From assembly GCF_000264995.1 (NCBI RefSeq), contig NW_006767442.1, positions 405,894 to 469,893 of the forward strand: a DNA stretch of 64,000 bases. The letters run 5' to 3'. Numbering within the stretch: position 1 is the stretch's first letter; the number at the start of each line of letters is the position of its first letter. The notes beneath the pieces are model-generated. The model did no database searches and was not told the DNA's origin. It was given only the letters and a program-made list of their open reading frames with translations. A program made the position numbers and the translations under genes. Positions 51,002 through 62,540 of this stretch are shown in pieces. Origin of the DNA: Punctularia strigosozonata HHB-11173 SS5 (taxonomy: Eukaryota > Basidiomycota > Agaricomycetes > Corticiales > Punctulariaceae).

Positions 51002-54000
51002 TCATGAAGCCGCTTGGGAAGGAAGAGTCCGGAAGTACATCGTATTATAGCTGCGCGAGCCCCATGTGTTAGGGTTCGGAGTGCGAGTGGAGTCCGTTCG
51101 CCGCTGTAGATCACGGAAATCGTCGATGAGGCCGAGTAAGGATGTGCCGCGCTGCTTCACAATCCGAAGAAACCGAGGGTCGCGGAACTGAGCGTTGTAT
51201 TGGATGGCCTCCACCAGATAAAGCAGATCTGAGGTTAGATGTTGAACCTCGAAATCAAAGGACTCCGCGAGATCCTGAAGCTCGTCGTCACCACCAGCCC
51301 AGATGGCCGCGTTCGGGTCACTGGAGAACGCGTCCGATGCGGACGAGTTTGGTATGTCGCTCGTTCCAGAATCAGATGGCGGCGGCGCGTCGGGCGGCGA
51401 ATACCCCGAATGCAAGCCTTCGTCGCGTCGAATTTCGGCATCCGTGTGCGGAGGTGCCAAGGGCTTCAGTAGCGGATGATGCCAGAACGGCAGAGTTCGA
51501 TTCCGCGATGCCTGGAGGAAGAACTGGGGAGGGACAGTGTGGCAAGCTTGAATGAGGTGCTTGCAAATGAGAAATCGGCTTGTTGCAAAGGCCGGACAGG
51601 TACAAACCCATCGGTACGCATCTGGGCTGTACTTCGGGTCGTCTGGGTTGCGAATATGTGCCGACTCGCACTTGCGCCACGCGCGCTTGAACGATTTTCG
51701 CCAGGAGGGTTGTTCACGATTGCGACCTGTCGGTTTGAGGTGTATGCTGAGGCGTCGCGTGTATGCAGGTACGAGCTTGTCAGTCAGAATCCATATGAGC
51801 AAGTCGATGCGAGGCTTGTGGAAGTGATGTAAGAAGTCCTTTTTGATCCGGCGCCAGCTGGCGAAAGACATGTTATATCGTCGTGCACCAAGGGCTGGCG
51901 AAGGACTCACTGGCTCTCGCAGATCATTGTTGTCTTCAGTCGGGGAATCAAGTTAAACTTGCTTCGAGCCCAGAGTCCCCAGCGCCCCGGTCGATACCAA
52001 TTACCCCACAAGTACGCCCAAAGTTCCCTCAACTCATGGCTGACGCAGAACGAATATACCTCCTTCACAGCCCACTCGCGAATCCCAGCTTCCGATGGCG
52101 CCGAGTAACCAGGGATCAAAGGATGTGCATGAAAATGCCGATCGACGAGCTTGAGGACTGAATCGTGCAACTCCTTTGGACAAAAGACGCGGCGTTGAGT
52201 TATTGATTCGGAATCTGAGATGGCGGCCAGTGTACTCGTTGTGTGGTCTTTGGGCGTGGGTTCGTTCAACGAGGCCAGCGTTGATTGAATGGAGCGAGGG
52301 ATGATGATTTTGACACGTAGTGAGTTGGCGCTTCTCCAGGCGGGAGTGAGTGCAGAACCCTCGACGCTCTCTGCACTGCCGCTCATAACCACCTCAGCGT
52401 CGCCCGTCTCTGCATCCACCTTCACTGCCAGGTCATCACCGCCGTGTAGCCCGTCCAGGTCACCTCCCTCGATATCGTTTGGATCCGAGTGGCTCTGAGG
52501 CACGAAGTTGAGGTCAATGAATGGAAACTCGCGTTTTGCTATTCGCGGGTCATAGGCAGTCGTTCGTAGGTTTCCTCCTAATCGAGTACGGATCGCCCGT
52601 CTGAGATGCCACCAACATAGTTGATTCTTTGAATATGGCCACTGCTCTTGTGCGGCCTTGATCTCTGCGATGTCTTTATCTGTGTGGACAAACTGTGGAT
52701 TGACACTATATCGGTCGCGCAGTGCACGTAAGAACTCGCTCAGCGCACGTTTGCGCTTGCCATTGCTGATTGCGGTTGCGGTTGACAATAAGCAATATGC
52801 CATGGGAAATCCAGCACCATCGACTTCGCCAAGGACCGAGTATAATTCAAGATCTTTGGCATTTGTGTTGTCTGGACGCGTGACTTTGAGACGGACTGAT
52901 ATTGATAGTACGTGTTGCTACTCACAGGTTGCATCCATGGCGACCTCCACCAGTGTCGCGCCAATTTTGGCTGCGATCTCCGGTAGACCCCACGCAAGGA
53001 TCGTAACACCATCATCAACCTGCAGATCCTCAAGGAGGTCGACACGGCCTTGCTCTTGGTACTCAGTGAGGAGCTCGCAACCCGACGTGAACTGATCATC
53101 CTGGCGTTTCCATAGGATCTCGCTCATGGTTGACCAAGCGCGATGGATTTGGTTCGGGGATACATATGGCCATCGTTCGTGTATGACTGAGACGAGTGCG
53201 TTTGGGATTGATGTGCGGAGATTGGCTCTGATGATGTCCAGGGCTTCCGGCGGCATATCAACCCGGTAATACGGTTGGTGCTTTGTGTGATGTTCAAACC
53301 GGACGCGGATATTGAGCTGACCACCGATGTGTTTGACGGCAATTTGCAGCCGACTGCGACAGTTGAACCTATCCATGCCAAGGTTGTCGCGTGGACGAGC
53401 ACCCTGTACCTTCCTAACCTTCTTAGCATGTCCGGCATCCTGGCTGCACCAGAATCGTGTCCGCCGGCCATGCTTCAACACAGTGTGGTCCCGAACACTG
53501 CCGTTACATGTTTTGAGCACCCAACAGACAACGCGGCGGAGCCAGTTCACGTACGTGAATCGGTAACCAGTTGCTGCCCATATATTCTCTTGTACTTCTC
53601 GCACCCGCTCATAGTCACGCCACAGTGGATCATCGGTTATCACATATTGACCCGCAAAGTCGACATCACTGGCATCTTTGCAACTCGTCTTCAATGCCTG
53701 TAGCATGCTGTATGAACTCTCGTATGACTTGTACTCCGTCTCTGCTACCAACGTCTCGCTGGCCACCTGCCGTGAGTCAGTGAACCGTTGACAAAGATAG
53801 GGGCTGTCATGTACCCGAGCTCGCTTTGCTATAGGCTCACCAGACTCCGCACCACTGTCGTCACCCTCTGTGTCCAGCACTATCGGCTCGTCCCTGCTTC
53901 CCGCAGATATCTGTGCTCCTTGTTGGACAGGCGATGGCTGACGGCATCCAGGCGCCTTCTCTTTTGCCTTCTGTTTGCGTTTGGACTCGCGACTGGAGGC

Positions 54001-54177
54001 TCGATGCTTTATGCATGTTTTCCATCGATATTCCGCTTCAGGAGGAAGTTGACTGTTGCAACCCGAAGACGAGCATTTACGCGGCGTCCCTGCACTGGCC
54101 TGTGTGATGGATGATATAGGCTGAGCCTGGAGCACCTGTTGAAGATTTCTAATGGAATCCAATGCTTTGGGATCCAT
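51002..54177 (-). CDS. MULE-type transposase with SWIM zinc finger
   Basis: DDE transposase of the Mutator-like superfamily. Three exons (54177-52926, 52871-51911, 51857-51002) join in phase to about 1022 residues, so the gene looks translatable. The N-terminus has a Cys-rich run (CSSSGCNSQLPPEAEYRWKTC) and Lys/Arg-rich sequence. The catalytic region has the first Asp in VAMDATYNTNAKDLELYS (made across an intron), the second in FVHTDKDIAEIKA, the CWWHLRRAI motif, and a candidate Glu region near REWAVKEVYSFCVSHELREL. A SWIM finger (YRWVCTCPAFATSRFLICKH) lies near the C-terminus, followed by a disordered acidic/Pro tail. Splicing at the first intron (donor at 52925) is needed to read past the Asp motif. 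Domestication is possible but unproven. Confidence 0.88.
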
Positions 54178-54667
54178 CCGAGGGGAGACAGGGGTTCACA
54201 ACGGGAGTTCGAGTGCAACGGCGGAGAGCCTCAGAAACGTTTGGGATGGCATGTTTCAACCATTTCCTCAATTTATTATATTTTGTACATTTTACTTGCT
54301 ACACCATGCGAGGCAAAGCCCTGCATGAAGGCATCGTCGGCCGGGATCAGGCTGAAGTGAGATAAGACTGAAGACAGGATTGACCGTGGGAAATGATTGG
54401 TCAGATTCAAATGGGGGACAGGTGGAGACGCTCATGTTCCAGCCACGCAGGAGGGGCGTCAAAATTATTGCCGGCGCCGGGTGGCCGTGGAAACCCACAC
54501 ACCGCGCGCGAGGTCTCCCGGAAATTCCGTGTGCCCTCAATCCCCATATGCTGCCTCTGCGTGGTTCCCAAGCCTCGAGATAGCATGGACATACTACATA
54601 TAAGAGCTTACGGCGCACTCGTCCACACAAGTCGATCCAAGATATCTGTACGTCCAGCCGAATCCCA
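54178..54667. other. Intergenic, transposase 5' side and formamidase promoter
   Basis: Divergent region between the transposase start and the formamidase start. ORFs inside overlap in all frames and lack recognisable content. Confidence 0.45.
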
Positions 54668-55970
54668 ATGTCAATTCATTCCATCAAGAAACATCAATGT
54701 CATCTGGCTTGGGACAATAGGTAGGCCTGTGCATGTAAAGACCCTCAGACCTCCCTATTGGACTGTCTCGTTGCCAGTATACCACCAGTCCTCCGAGTCT
54801 CATCCGGAGAGACCATCCACTTTGATTGCCTCGACGCTTCCAATGGTCAACTTGACGCGAACTCGACCACCACCACGCTGGCATCTATGGTCTTCTCCCA
54901 GCTAGACCAAGTCAACGGGCCTATTTATGTGGAAGGCGCGAAATCCGGTGACGTGCTACAAGTCGAAGTCATCGATGTGAAGGCTGCCGACTGGGGCTGG
55001 ACTGCCATCTTGCCTGGCTTTGGCTTGCTTGCGGACGAGTACACAACGGCCGAGCTGAAGGTTCGTTTCTCTTTTCTGGATCGCACCGGGACGAACATTG
55101 ACTGTGCCCGTTGTTAGATATGGAAGCTCGAGAAGGACGATTTCGGCGCGCGCTTTGCCTGGTTTGACGAAGCTAAGGGGATTAAGATCCCTCTAAATCC
55201 CTTCGCAGGCGAGATGGGCGTAGCTCCCGGCAAAAACGGTTCATTCTCCACGATACCGCCGTACAACACCGGAGGCAACCTTGATACGCGCCATCTGACT
55301 AAAGGCGCAACCCTATACCTGCCCGTCGAGGTTGAAGGCGCGCTATTCTCCATCGGGGATGGTCACGCAGCTCAGGGAGATGGAGGTACGTCACACGTCG
55401 GAGGTCGCTTCCAGAGCTCATCTTTGCTCCGTCCAGAGGTTGGCGGCACGGCGATCGAAACGCCGATGAAGGTGACGGTGCGCCTGACAGTCATCAAGGA
55501 CCGGCCCTACGTCAAAACGCCGCACTTCACCACCTCCATCACGGGCCAGGACTACTATACCACTACCGGCATCGAATCTGGTCAGTCCAGCTGGCGCGCA
55601 TCCGTCACGAGCTTATCCCTTGACATTGTCAGACATCCGTGAAGCGGCACGCGCCGCCGTGCGGCACATGATTGAGTTCTTGGCTGCGGAGTATGGTGTC
55701 ACCCCTGAGCAGGCATACATGTTATGTAGCGTCGCGGGCGATCTGAGGCTACACGAGGTGGTGAGTGTCTAGAATGTCCGTACCTGGTCGAGCAGGATGT
55801 TGATTCGGTATCCTTGTCCGATGTTCAGGTGGACATGCCTAATTATGTGGTACGTTGATCCCCGAGTGCACTGCGTTCCTGAAGGCACGAGTATTCACCT
55901 CGTGAAACCCATTTTGTAGGTTGGCTTCATGATGCCGAAGTCCATCTTCGGGCACCGTTCCCAGTCCTGA
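54668..55970 (+). CDS. Formamidase/acetamidase (FmdA/AmdA family)
   Basis: Hydrolyses formamide or acetamide to ammonia and the acid, a nitrogen-scavenging step in the cytosol. The start at 54668 (MSIHSIKKHQCHLAWDN) is joined by an intron (54721-54778) to SIPPVLRVSSGETIHFDC, restoring the conserved N-terminus that a simple reading frame would miss. Family motifs: GPIYVEGAKSGDVLQVEV, DWGWTAILPGFGLL, PFAGEMGVAP, GGNLDTRHLTKGATLYLPVE, ALFSIGDGHAAQGDGE across an intron, and EYGVTPEQAYMLCSVAGDL. The gene ends MPKSIFGHRSQS, TGA at 55968-55970. At about 420 residues the length fits the family. It is convergent with the G-alpha gene. Confidence 0.9.
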
Positions 55971-56292
55971 CAGTCCTGAGAAGACATAAGCCTCCCTGAG
56001 CACGCGATAACATCGCAGCGGACCGATATCGGGCCAGGCAACACAAAGAGTGCCGAGCTGTTAGACTGTGAAGTTACGAATAAGATTAAGAATATGCGTA
56101 TCTGTGAACACAGAAGACTACGGGGTTATACATGTAAAGACAACACATATTATAAATTACATACACGCACTAGTACTACAGTACAGCTCTGCGTTGATTC
56201 ATATTTCGATATGTGGGCGAACGATACAAACGAAGCTATCAAAGCCTTCGGATACCAATGTATGGTGGATGCACCAATCATTCGATTTGTTG
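55971..56292. other. Intergenic, convergent 3' ends
   Basis: 3' UTRs of the formamidase and G-alpha genes. AT-rich around 56070-56200. No gene is seen. Confidence 0.5.
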
Positions 56293-58531
56293 TTATACTA
56301 GTGTAGCTTGGGAAAGATGGCGGCGAAGAAGACCCTCGCGAACTGTTTTGGTGCATAAGTATGACCATACGGAGCAGGTAAACTACACGACCGACCTTCC
56401 AGGAGGATGATCCGGGTATTTGTAGCATTGACGACGGACGTCTCATGACAGAAGAAAGGACGGTTCTTGTTAGACAGGCGTTTATGGTAGGCCATAAACC
56501 TGTCCTTGAAATCTGAAATTACATGCGGAATTAACAACAAGCACGATCGACGGCATCGTGGAACATACATTTCACCACGTATGGCAGTTCGTTAGGTTGG
56601 TCTCCGAAGCTCGGAACGTATCGCTTGACCTGGACGCCTGCCTTGAGGGTCTCGTCCAAGATGTCCATCTTGTTCAGGAACAGGATCAAGGTGGCCTTTG
56701 CGATGAGCGGGTTGGCGCAGACGGCTTTCCACAGGGTCACGGAGTCCTCCAACCGATTCACGAGAGGGTCTTCCTCCAGCATCAAGTTGAACGCGAGTGG
56801 CGCAAGGAAGATGATCGCCTGCACGTCGTCGAAGAACGGGACCCACGAGGCCCGCAAGCTTCGGCTTCCACCAACGTCGTAAATGTACCATTCACTGCCT
56901 GTCTTGGCGTTCACGTCGTCTATCACCGTCCCCCAGCTTAGTCCGGTTGAGGGTACAAATGTCCCGCGACTCGTACCAGACTCCACGGTGAAGCGATGCT
57001 CTTCGACGCCCAACGTTCGTACACGCGCTCGTAAAACGTCCGCCTCCGTCGGCTCATAGTCCACCGTCGCTATTCGCGCCACGTCGTCCAAGAAACTGAC
57101 AGGACAATTATTCTCTTGGCTGATGACGAGATCCAACTGGGTGCTTACAAGCCTGGCATCTCCCGTAGCCGAACGCCCCATTTCTTGAGCACTTGCTGCA
57201 CATTCGGATCTTCCCATAGAGAAACGATATCGTCCTTGCACTGCGCGAGCGCCATGGTCGGATCGTCCCGATTGCCGGTGACAGGACGGGAGCCCTTCCT
57301 CACCCGCTCCTTCTCCGACGGTTCACTCCATTCGTCGGAGCCAGAGAAGCTGCTCGTGTCGGAAGACGTGCGAGTATGCAGCTGGTTGCCCGTCGCCTTG
57401 GTCAAAATCCCCTTCCAGCCGCTACCCGCCCGAACGCAGACTTCCTGAACCGATCGCCTGCGGGTGGAGCTTACCCCTTCGGAGTTGGCTTGGGTCGCAT
57501 TGCTGTACGTGTACGAGGTGGTAGTCGCAGCAAGACTTCCATGTTCCGAAATGGACGGCATGAGCTTGCGTGTGAGGGTTTGCTCGATCGAAATCAGTGG
57601 CGACAGCCGCATGCGTATCCGTCGATGATCATCGTTCAACCACCGCGTCGCGCTCCTCGGTCGGCCTTGCGGAGGCGATCCAGATATCGACTGGCCATGT
57701 GAGCTCCACGGCGGATGCGGATATTGTCGGTGAGTCGGCGAATGCTGCAGCGACTGATACGAATCAAGCTCATTCTGAATCACGTCCAGCAGGTTCTTGA
57801 TTGATCTGAGAAAGACATTATCGCCATCAGCCCGAGGTCGGAGGGGAGAGGTCGGTCGCCATGCGCCGCCACGCCATCACGACGCGGCCTGACGTCGACG
57901 GTTCGAACGGAGGTTTCACATACCGGATAAGGTTAAGTTGTATGACCGTTTTCCACGCTGCCCTTTCCCGCCGGAAGTGGTTAGGAGCGAAGACGAGCTG
58001 GAAATCTGGGGAACGATCTCAGCACACGACATCGGCCCGGCGCAGATTCAAGGATAAGGACGAACTCCGTAGCGTGGTGCTCTTGCCGGATTCGGACTGG
58101 CCTATAATGAAGAGACAGCCACTAGATTCAGCGAGATTCGAGGGGAAGGAAAGCCAACAGTTTGTGCACCCACCGAGCAACAAGAGTTTGGTGGCCTTGC
58201 GCTTCCTGTCCAGCGCCTTCTTGTCCTCTGCTATAGCGGCATCGATTTCCTTGGAGATCCGCAGAGCTTCCTGCTGGGCCTCGATCCTCCTCGTTTGCTC
58301 TTCAGGCGTCTCGCCCGGTGGTGGACGCAAAAAATAAGAAAGCGGATCATCATATCGGTCGGCGTAGGTGACCGTGGTCACTCGGCCGTGCGACCTGGTG
58401 GTCATCGATCGGGGGGAGGGAGGGTATATGGGTGCGGCGGAGGAGGAGGAGGAGGGGATGTCGTTCGGACGCGATGGGCCAGGGTTGTGTGGTATTTGAG
58501 TGACATGTCCGCTCAGGAGCGCTTGTTTCAA
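56293..58531 (-). CDS. Heterotrimeric G-protein alpha subunit, large non-canonical class
   Basis: GTP-binding signal transducer at the plasma membrane. Seven exons (58531-58174, 58101-58066, 58005-57924, 57805-57149, 57095-56569, 56512-56396, 56342-56293) join in phase to about 608 residues, against ~355 in canonical subunits. The P-loop is GQSESGKST, where most G-alphas have GAGESGKST. Then NFQLVFAPNHFRRERAAW and VIQLNLIR; a ~200-residue Ser/Thr/Arg-rich insertion (about 57750-57220) within the helical domain; FFLDDVARIA; switch I RARVRTLGVEEHRF; switch II YDVGGSRSLRASWVPFFDD, with Ser in place of the catalytic Gln; LILFLNKMDIL; and the C-terminus VREGLLRRHLSQATLV. The N-terminus lacks a myristoylation Gly, and the C-terminus lacks the toxin-modified Cys. 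The start may be 58531 or the in-frame Met at 58405. These expanded G-alphas are typical of basidiomycetes. Confidence 0.93.
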
Positions 58532-58875
58532 AGCTGTGATACGCCACCGACTCTGGAAAAAAGAAATTGTTGAGTCGCCGATCGTTCGGAGGCGGACGCG
58601 GCGGTTCCTGCGTTGCGACGACAGCCTATCTTACGTAACCTCCGCCTTCCTCACCAGAACCCCCGGCCCGGATCAACCGAAGCCGTGCGGCATTCAGGCA
58701 CCGACGCTGCGCCGAGCACGTCGGCCAGTTGTCATTCGATCAGAAATCGACAACACCTTCATCCCTTGATTGCTCCTGCGTCTCCTTTGCGTCAACTAGA
58801 TCGCTTCCGCACACGGAACAAGCTGATGCGGGACGTCTAATCCAAGCTAGTTCGCCCTACGCTAACAACTACCTA
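58532..58875. other. Intergenic, G-alpha 5' side
   Basis: Between two minus-strand genes: the promoter of G-alpha and the 3' flank of the oxidoreductase gene. No gene is seen. Confidence 0.5.
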
Positions 58876-61691
58876 TCAATCGTACATTCGTTCCTCCTTG
58901 ACACCTTTGATGCCGAAATATGCCCACACCCCTGCCGCATCGAGGTCTTCCGTGCCGTCATCTTTCACCCCAACGACACCATTTATCTGATAAACCGATT
59001 TCGTCTGTATCCGCAAGTGATCCGTCAGCACGCGGTCACCGTTGAGCTCATGCTCAATCAAGAAAACGCCGGGAGCAATGCGAGAGGAAACAAGAGGCGA
59101 CTCACGATCCCCAAAGAAACTTTTATCGCTGGTGGGCCAGGCGTATAATGTTCGAGCTCCAGGTCCTCCTCTCCGTCCGCGACATCAGCGTCGCTCGTAC
59201 ACATCAAGGGTTCGTCCAGCCTCTCTTGGCGCACCCTCTTCTTCACGAGCTTGAGGATATTTCGAGCCGCGACCTCACCCTAGATTCATGACGACAGACA
59301 GATATCAGCGCGCAGTCCTCGGCGGTAGTAACAAATTCGAAGGGGAGACAGATATGCAGTTATCGGTCAACATCGAATGGCCTGCGCCACGATCGATTGA
59401 CACGGGCGCTAGTTGGCCGGGGGGCCAACCTTGGATCACCATCACGCACCTGATAGTAGGCGTTATGTCCGGCCTGTATCGCACCGAACGCGTCCGCAGC
59501 GTCACCAATCGCGAACACGTGCTCGTACACCATCGCCTCGTCCGCCTCTGCATCTATCTGTGGACCAGACTCCGCCAGAATGGACGTGTCTGCCGCCCTG
59601 GCGTCCGACAAGATGCTGATAGGCTGTGATCCCGATGTCGCTGTGCCTTGAGATTTCTCCGTACCAGATGCAGGAACAACGTCGTCGACATTCTGGACGA
59701 GTTTGGAAGAGTGTTTGGTCGCATCCGAGCCGTCGCCCAATTCCTCGGATTCTTGTGCGGTTTCGGCATCCGACGCAGTGCCGTCAAGGGTTGTCTGAGA
59801 AGAATATAGTGTCGAGGATGTCGTCGAGCTAGGAGATGGAATTGTCTCGCCATAATGAGAAGTACCAGTAGCGCCGGTTTCTGCCGACGGGTCGTCCCCG
59901 AGATCGTTCGGCCCTTCCTCCGCTGTCTCCGAAGGTGCATCGTCATCGTCGTCACGCCTCTTCAATGGCTCTGCGTCACCAAGGAGAGACGACTTTCTCA
60001 GCGCCTGAGACAGCTGGTACTTCGTAGGGAGACGGAACCGTGACCCCGGGGGTAGACGCGTCGGAGTGGACGGAACCGTCTCAGCCCCTCCGTCCGAGGT
60101 CATGGACGATGATGTGGAGAGGGTAGAGGACATGGATGACGCTGTCAAGGTGCGCTTGAGGGCTGTTCGAATTGACCATATATGATTCCCGTTTGGACGT
60201 CGGTCGAGGGTAATCGACGAGAGTCTGTTCAAGGCGACTGCTGCGGTTTCTTCCTCCACCTCGGGCGACGAAGAAAGAGTAGGCCCGGATCCGCGTCTTG
60301 CCCTTGGCCGCGATCCAGTGACTTGCATAGTCCTCGCCACGCGCGTCATACCGGTGTTGGGATCCACAGTGGTAGAATCTGATTCCGCGAGCAAACGCGT
60401 ATTGGGACGTTGACCGGTGCACAGGAGCTGATCAACGGCCAGGGTTAGAACAGCCAGGCATCTTCCCAGGAGGTAGAACGTACCACCAAGTCCGCACAGA
60501 TTTCCCTTCCGTTTTCAGTGATCAAGACCTTTTCGCCTTTCTCGTTGTAGCGAGGATGGTTCAGCGATTTCATGCTCAGTCGTTCGCCAAGGATCGTCTT
60601 CACACCAGCGTCTTTGAGGGTTTGCAAAACTGCATACCAAGATCAACGTCAAACACGTTCATCTCCAGCGAAGAAGAAAAAAACTCACTCTCAGTGTGCA
60701 TCATCTTGTCGAACTTTGGCAGCAATCTCGTTCGAGAGTGTAGCAACGTGACTTTAGTCGCCGGGTGAACAGCGCTGATGTCTGTGGCATATTCTGTAAC
60801 CCGAGGAACGTCAACTTAAGCAGGCGGAAGAAAAGCTAATGTAAACCCACGAATGCCCAGCGCGCCACCCCCAACGACGAGCACGCTCTGCGCCGCTGCG
60901 ATACGCTTCTGATCCGCACGCATGCGCGCGACAGCCTGTGGCTTCAATCCGCGATATTCCTCCTCTGCGAGTGCCTCCACCTCCAATGGCAAGTGATACC
61001 GCTTGTGCTTCGGAGGTGCGCCGTTCACGTGTTCATGTTCGGGCTCAGGGTGCAGCACCACAGGTTCCTCTAGGTCAACGTTCCGCGAAGGAAGTTCCTT
61101 GGACGGTGCAGCCGAGTCCTTGTATATCCTCTCGCCCCACATATCGATCGGGGCCGGGAGGTGCGAGCCCATGGCGTAAACGAGGTAGTCATATGCGATG
61201 GTCTCCTCCTCGTCCTTTTTCCTCTCACCGTCATCCGAGAGATGCTGTAGCCTGACTTCATTCGCGTGCAGGTCGATATTGTTCACTTTCGCATGAATGA
61301 ACGAGTGCGGTAAACTGGGAGGGAAGGTGGTGCCGCCTTCGGGATGGGGAGGATGCAGCGCGAAAACATTCGTGTATGGTATAAATGCCTTGTGCTCGTG
61401 TCCGGGAAGGACAGATATCCTGGAGAATATGTAGAGATCTGCGTCCCGCCAATCAGCCTTCGTAGATTATGTATAGAAGTGACTTGACGTACGGTTCGCA
61501 TGATGATTCCGGTCCACCAACACCACTCGCCACTGTTGCTCTTTCGTGGGTGCCCTTGCGTTTATGTCCTTGAGCCCTGCCGCGAGAACCTGCGCAGTTC
61601 GCGATCCGCCGTACGACGCGCCTAGAACGAGAATTGTCTTGGTGGACGGTCTTGTGTTCTTCATGATGAGATGATGTAAAGCTCGTTGCAT
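58876..61691 (-). CDS. AMID/FSP1-like FAD-dependent NAD(P)H oxidoreductase
   Basis: Flavoprotein of the AIF-M2/FSP1/NDH-2 group, which reduces quinones using NAD(P)H; fungal members are mitochondrial or lipid-droplet associated. The FAD Rossmann motif is TILVLGASYGGSRTAQVLA near the N-terminus; the second nucleotide-binding motif is SVLVVGGGALGIQYATDI, formed across an intron (most relatives have Glu where this has Gln). The conserved LLCTGQRPNTRLL and VFAIGDAADAFGAIQAGHNA are also present. Between those last two lies a ~260-residue Ser/Thr/Asp-rich insertion (about 60313-59524) in one open frame. The C-terminus reads WAYFGIKGVKEERMYD, TGA at 58876-58878. The start is MQRALHHLIMKNTRPST at 61691; the second Met at 61664 is also possible. 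Introns are short; not every exon edge was fixed. Confidence 0.88.
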
Positions 61692-62540
61692 GTTTTGTCG
61701 ATGGCTCTGATGACGATTTGGAGGAAGGAAAGAAGCCAGTGGGGTAAGTACCGAGGGAGCGAAACGTCTACAGGAAGGCCGTCGGTGGAGCACGATTGGC
61801 GTAAGAAACCAGTGGGGTCATTCAATCGCCTCAGGCGCGTCCTCGGATCGGGGAAGGGTTGGCCGTCGAATCGAGTTGGTACGGGTACGAGGCACCGCGA
61901 CGATGGTCTAGAAACAGTCCAGATGGAGAGCTTGGGGGGGATCAGGTCGTCGGGAGGAATAGGCTCTTGCCACTCGCTTATCAGATAAGCATGAGGAAGT
62001 GACACGACACGTGGGCGTTCTGCTGTGAGTTGCTCCCACGACCAGGATATAAACTCGACGTACCACCATGGCAGTCAGGCTCAACTAGGACTCATTCCCT
62101 GCGTATTTTGGCGCCTGCGAGTCGACGTGGACGCCATTCGTACACCGTAGTTCAATCCGAGGGTTACTCGCTTGGATGTGCGAGTCCATTGTACCGGCCC
62201 GCGCCGGCTGTCGACTTCCGAACAACCACGGTCTCCGCCGGTTCTCGACGCCGAGATCGCACGATCCCGGGGAAGCTTCAACATAATCTCATCCTCACTA
62301 TTATACACACTTGGATTTGTTGACGGCGCTCCGTGGTGAAACCGTTCATTGCTAGCCGTTTCCGGACACCTCAGGAGTGCCGCAAGGATATCGTACGACT
62401 TGAGACTTCCCTCGTGGACAACGAATGGAGGTTGTCCGAATCGTCCAGTCGTTTGGTGTTTGGGATCACGATGGATGTCGCTACTGACTGTGCCAGTATG
62501 CTGAAGGCGCTATTCCACCGTCCTACGATGTACGAGATCG
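61692..62540. other. Intergenic, oxidoreductase 5' side
   Basis: Promoter side of the oxidoreductase gene and 3' flank of the MutL gene. ORFs such as 61686-61988 are unrecognised. No gene is seen. Confidence 0.45.

Larger units (their letters stand above)
50462..54667 (-). mobile_element. Probable MULE DNA transposon (ends not found)
   Basis: Outer limits of a possible element around the transposase gene, set by the flanking genes. I could not find convincing terminal inverted repeats or a target-site duplication by eye, so the true ends are unknown and the span is only an upper bound. Confidence 0.4.

Noticed and set aside
56293-56400. Alternative G-alpha C-terminus ending ...FPKLH
   Set aside because: Reading through an intron; splicing 56395-56343 gives the family C-terminus VREGLLRRHLSQATLV.
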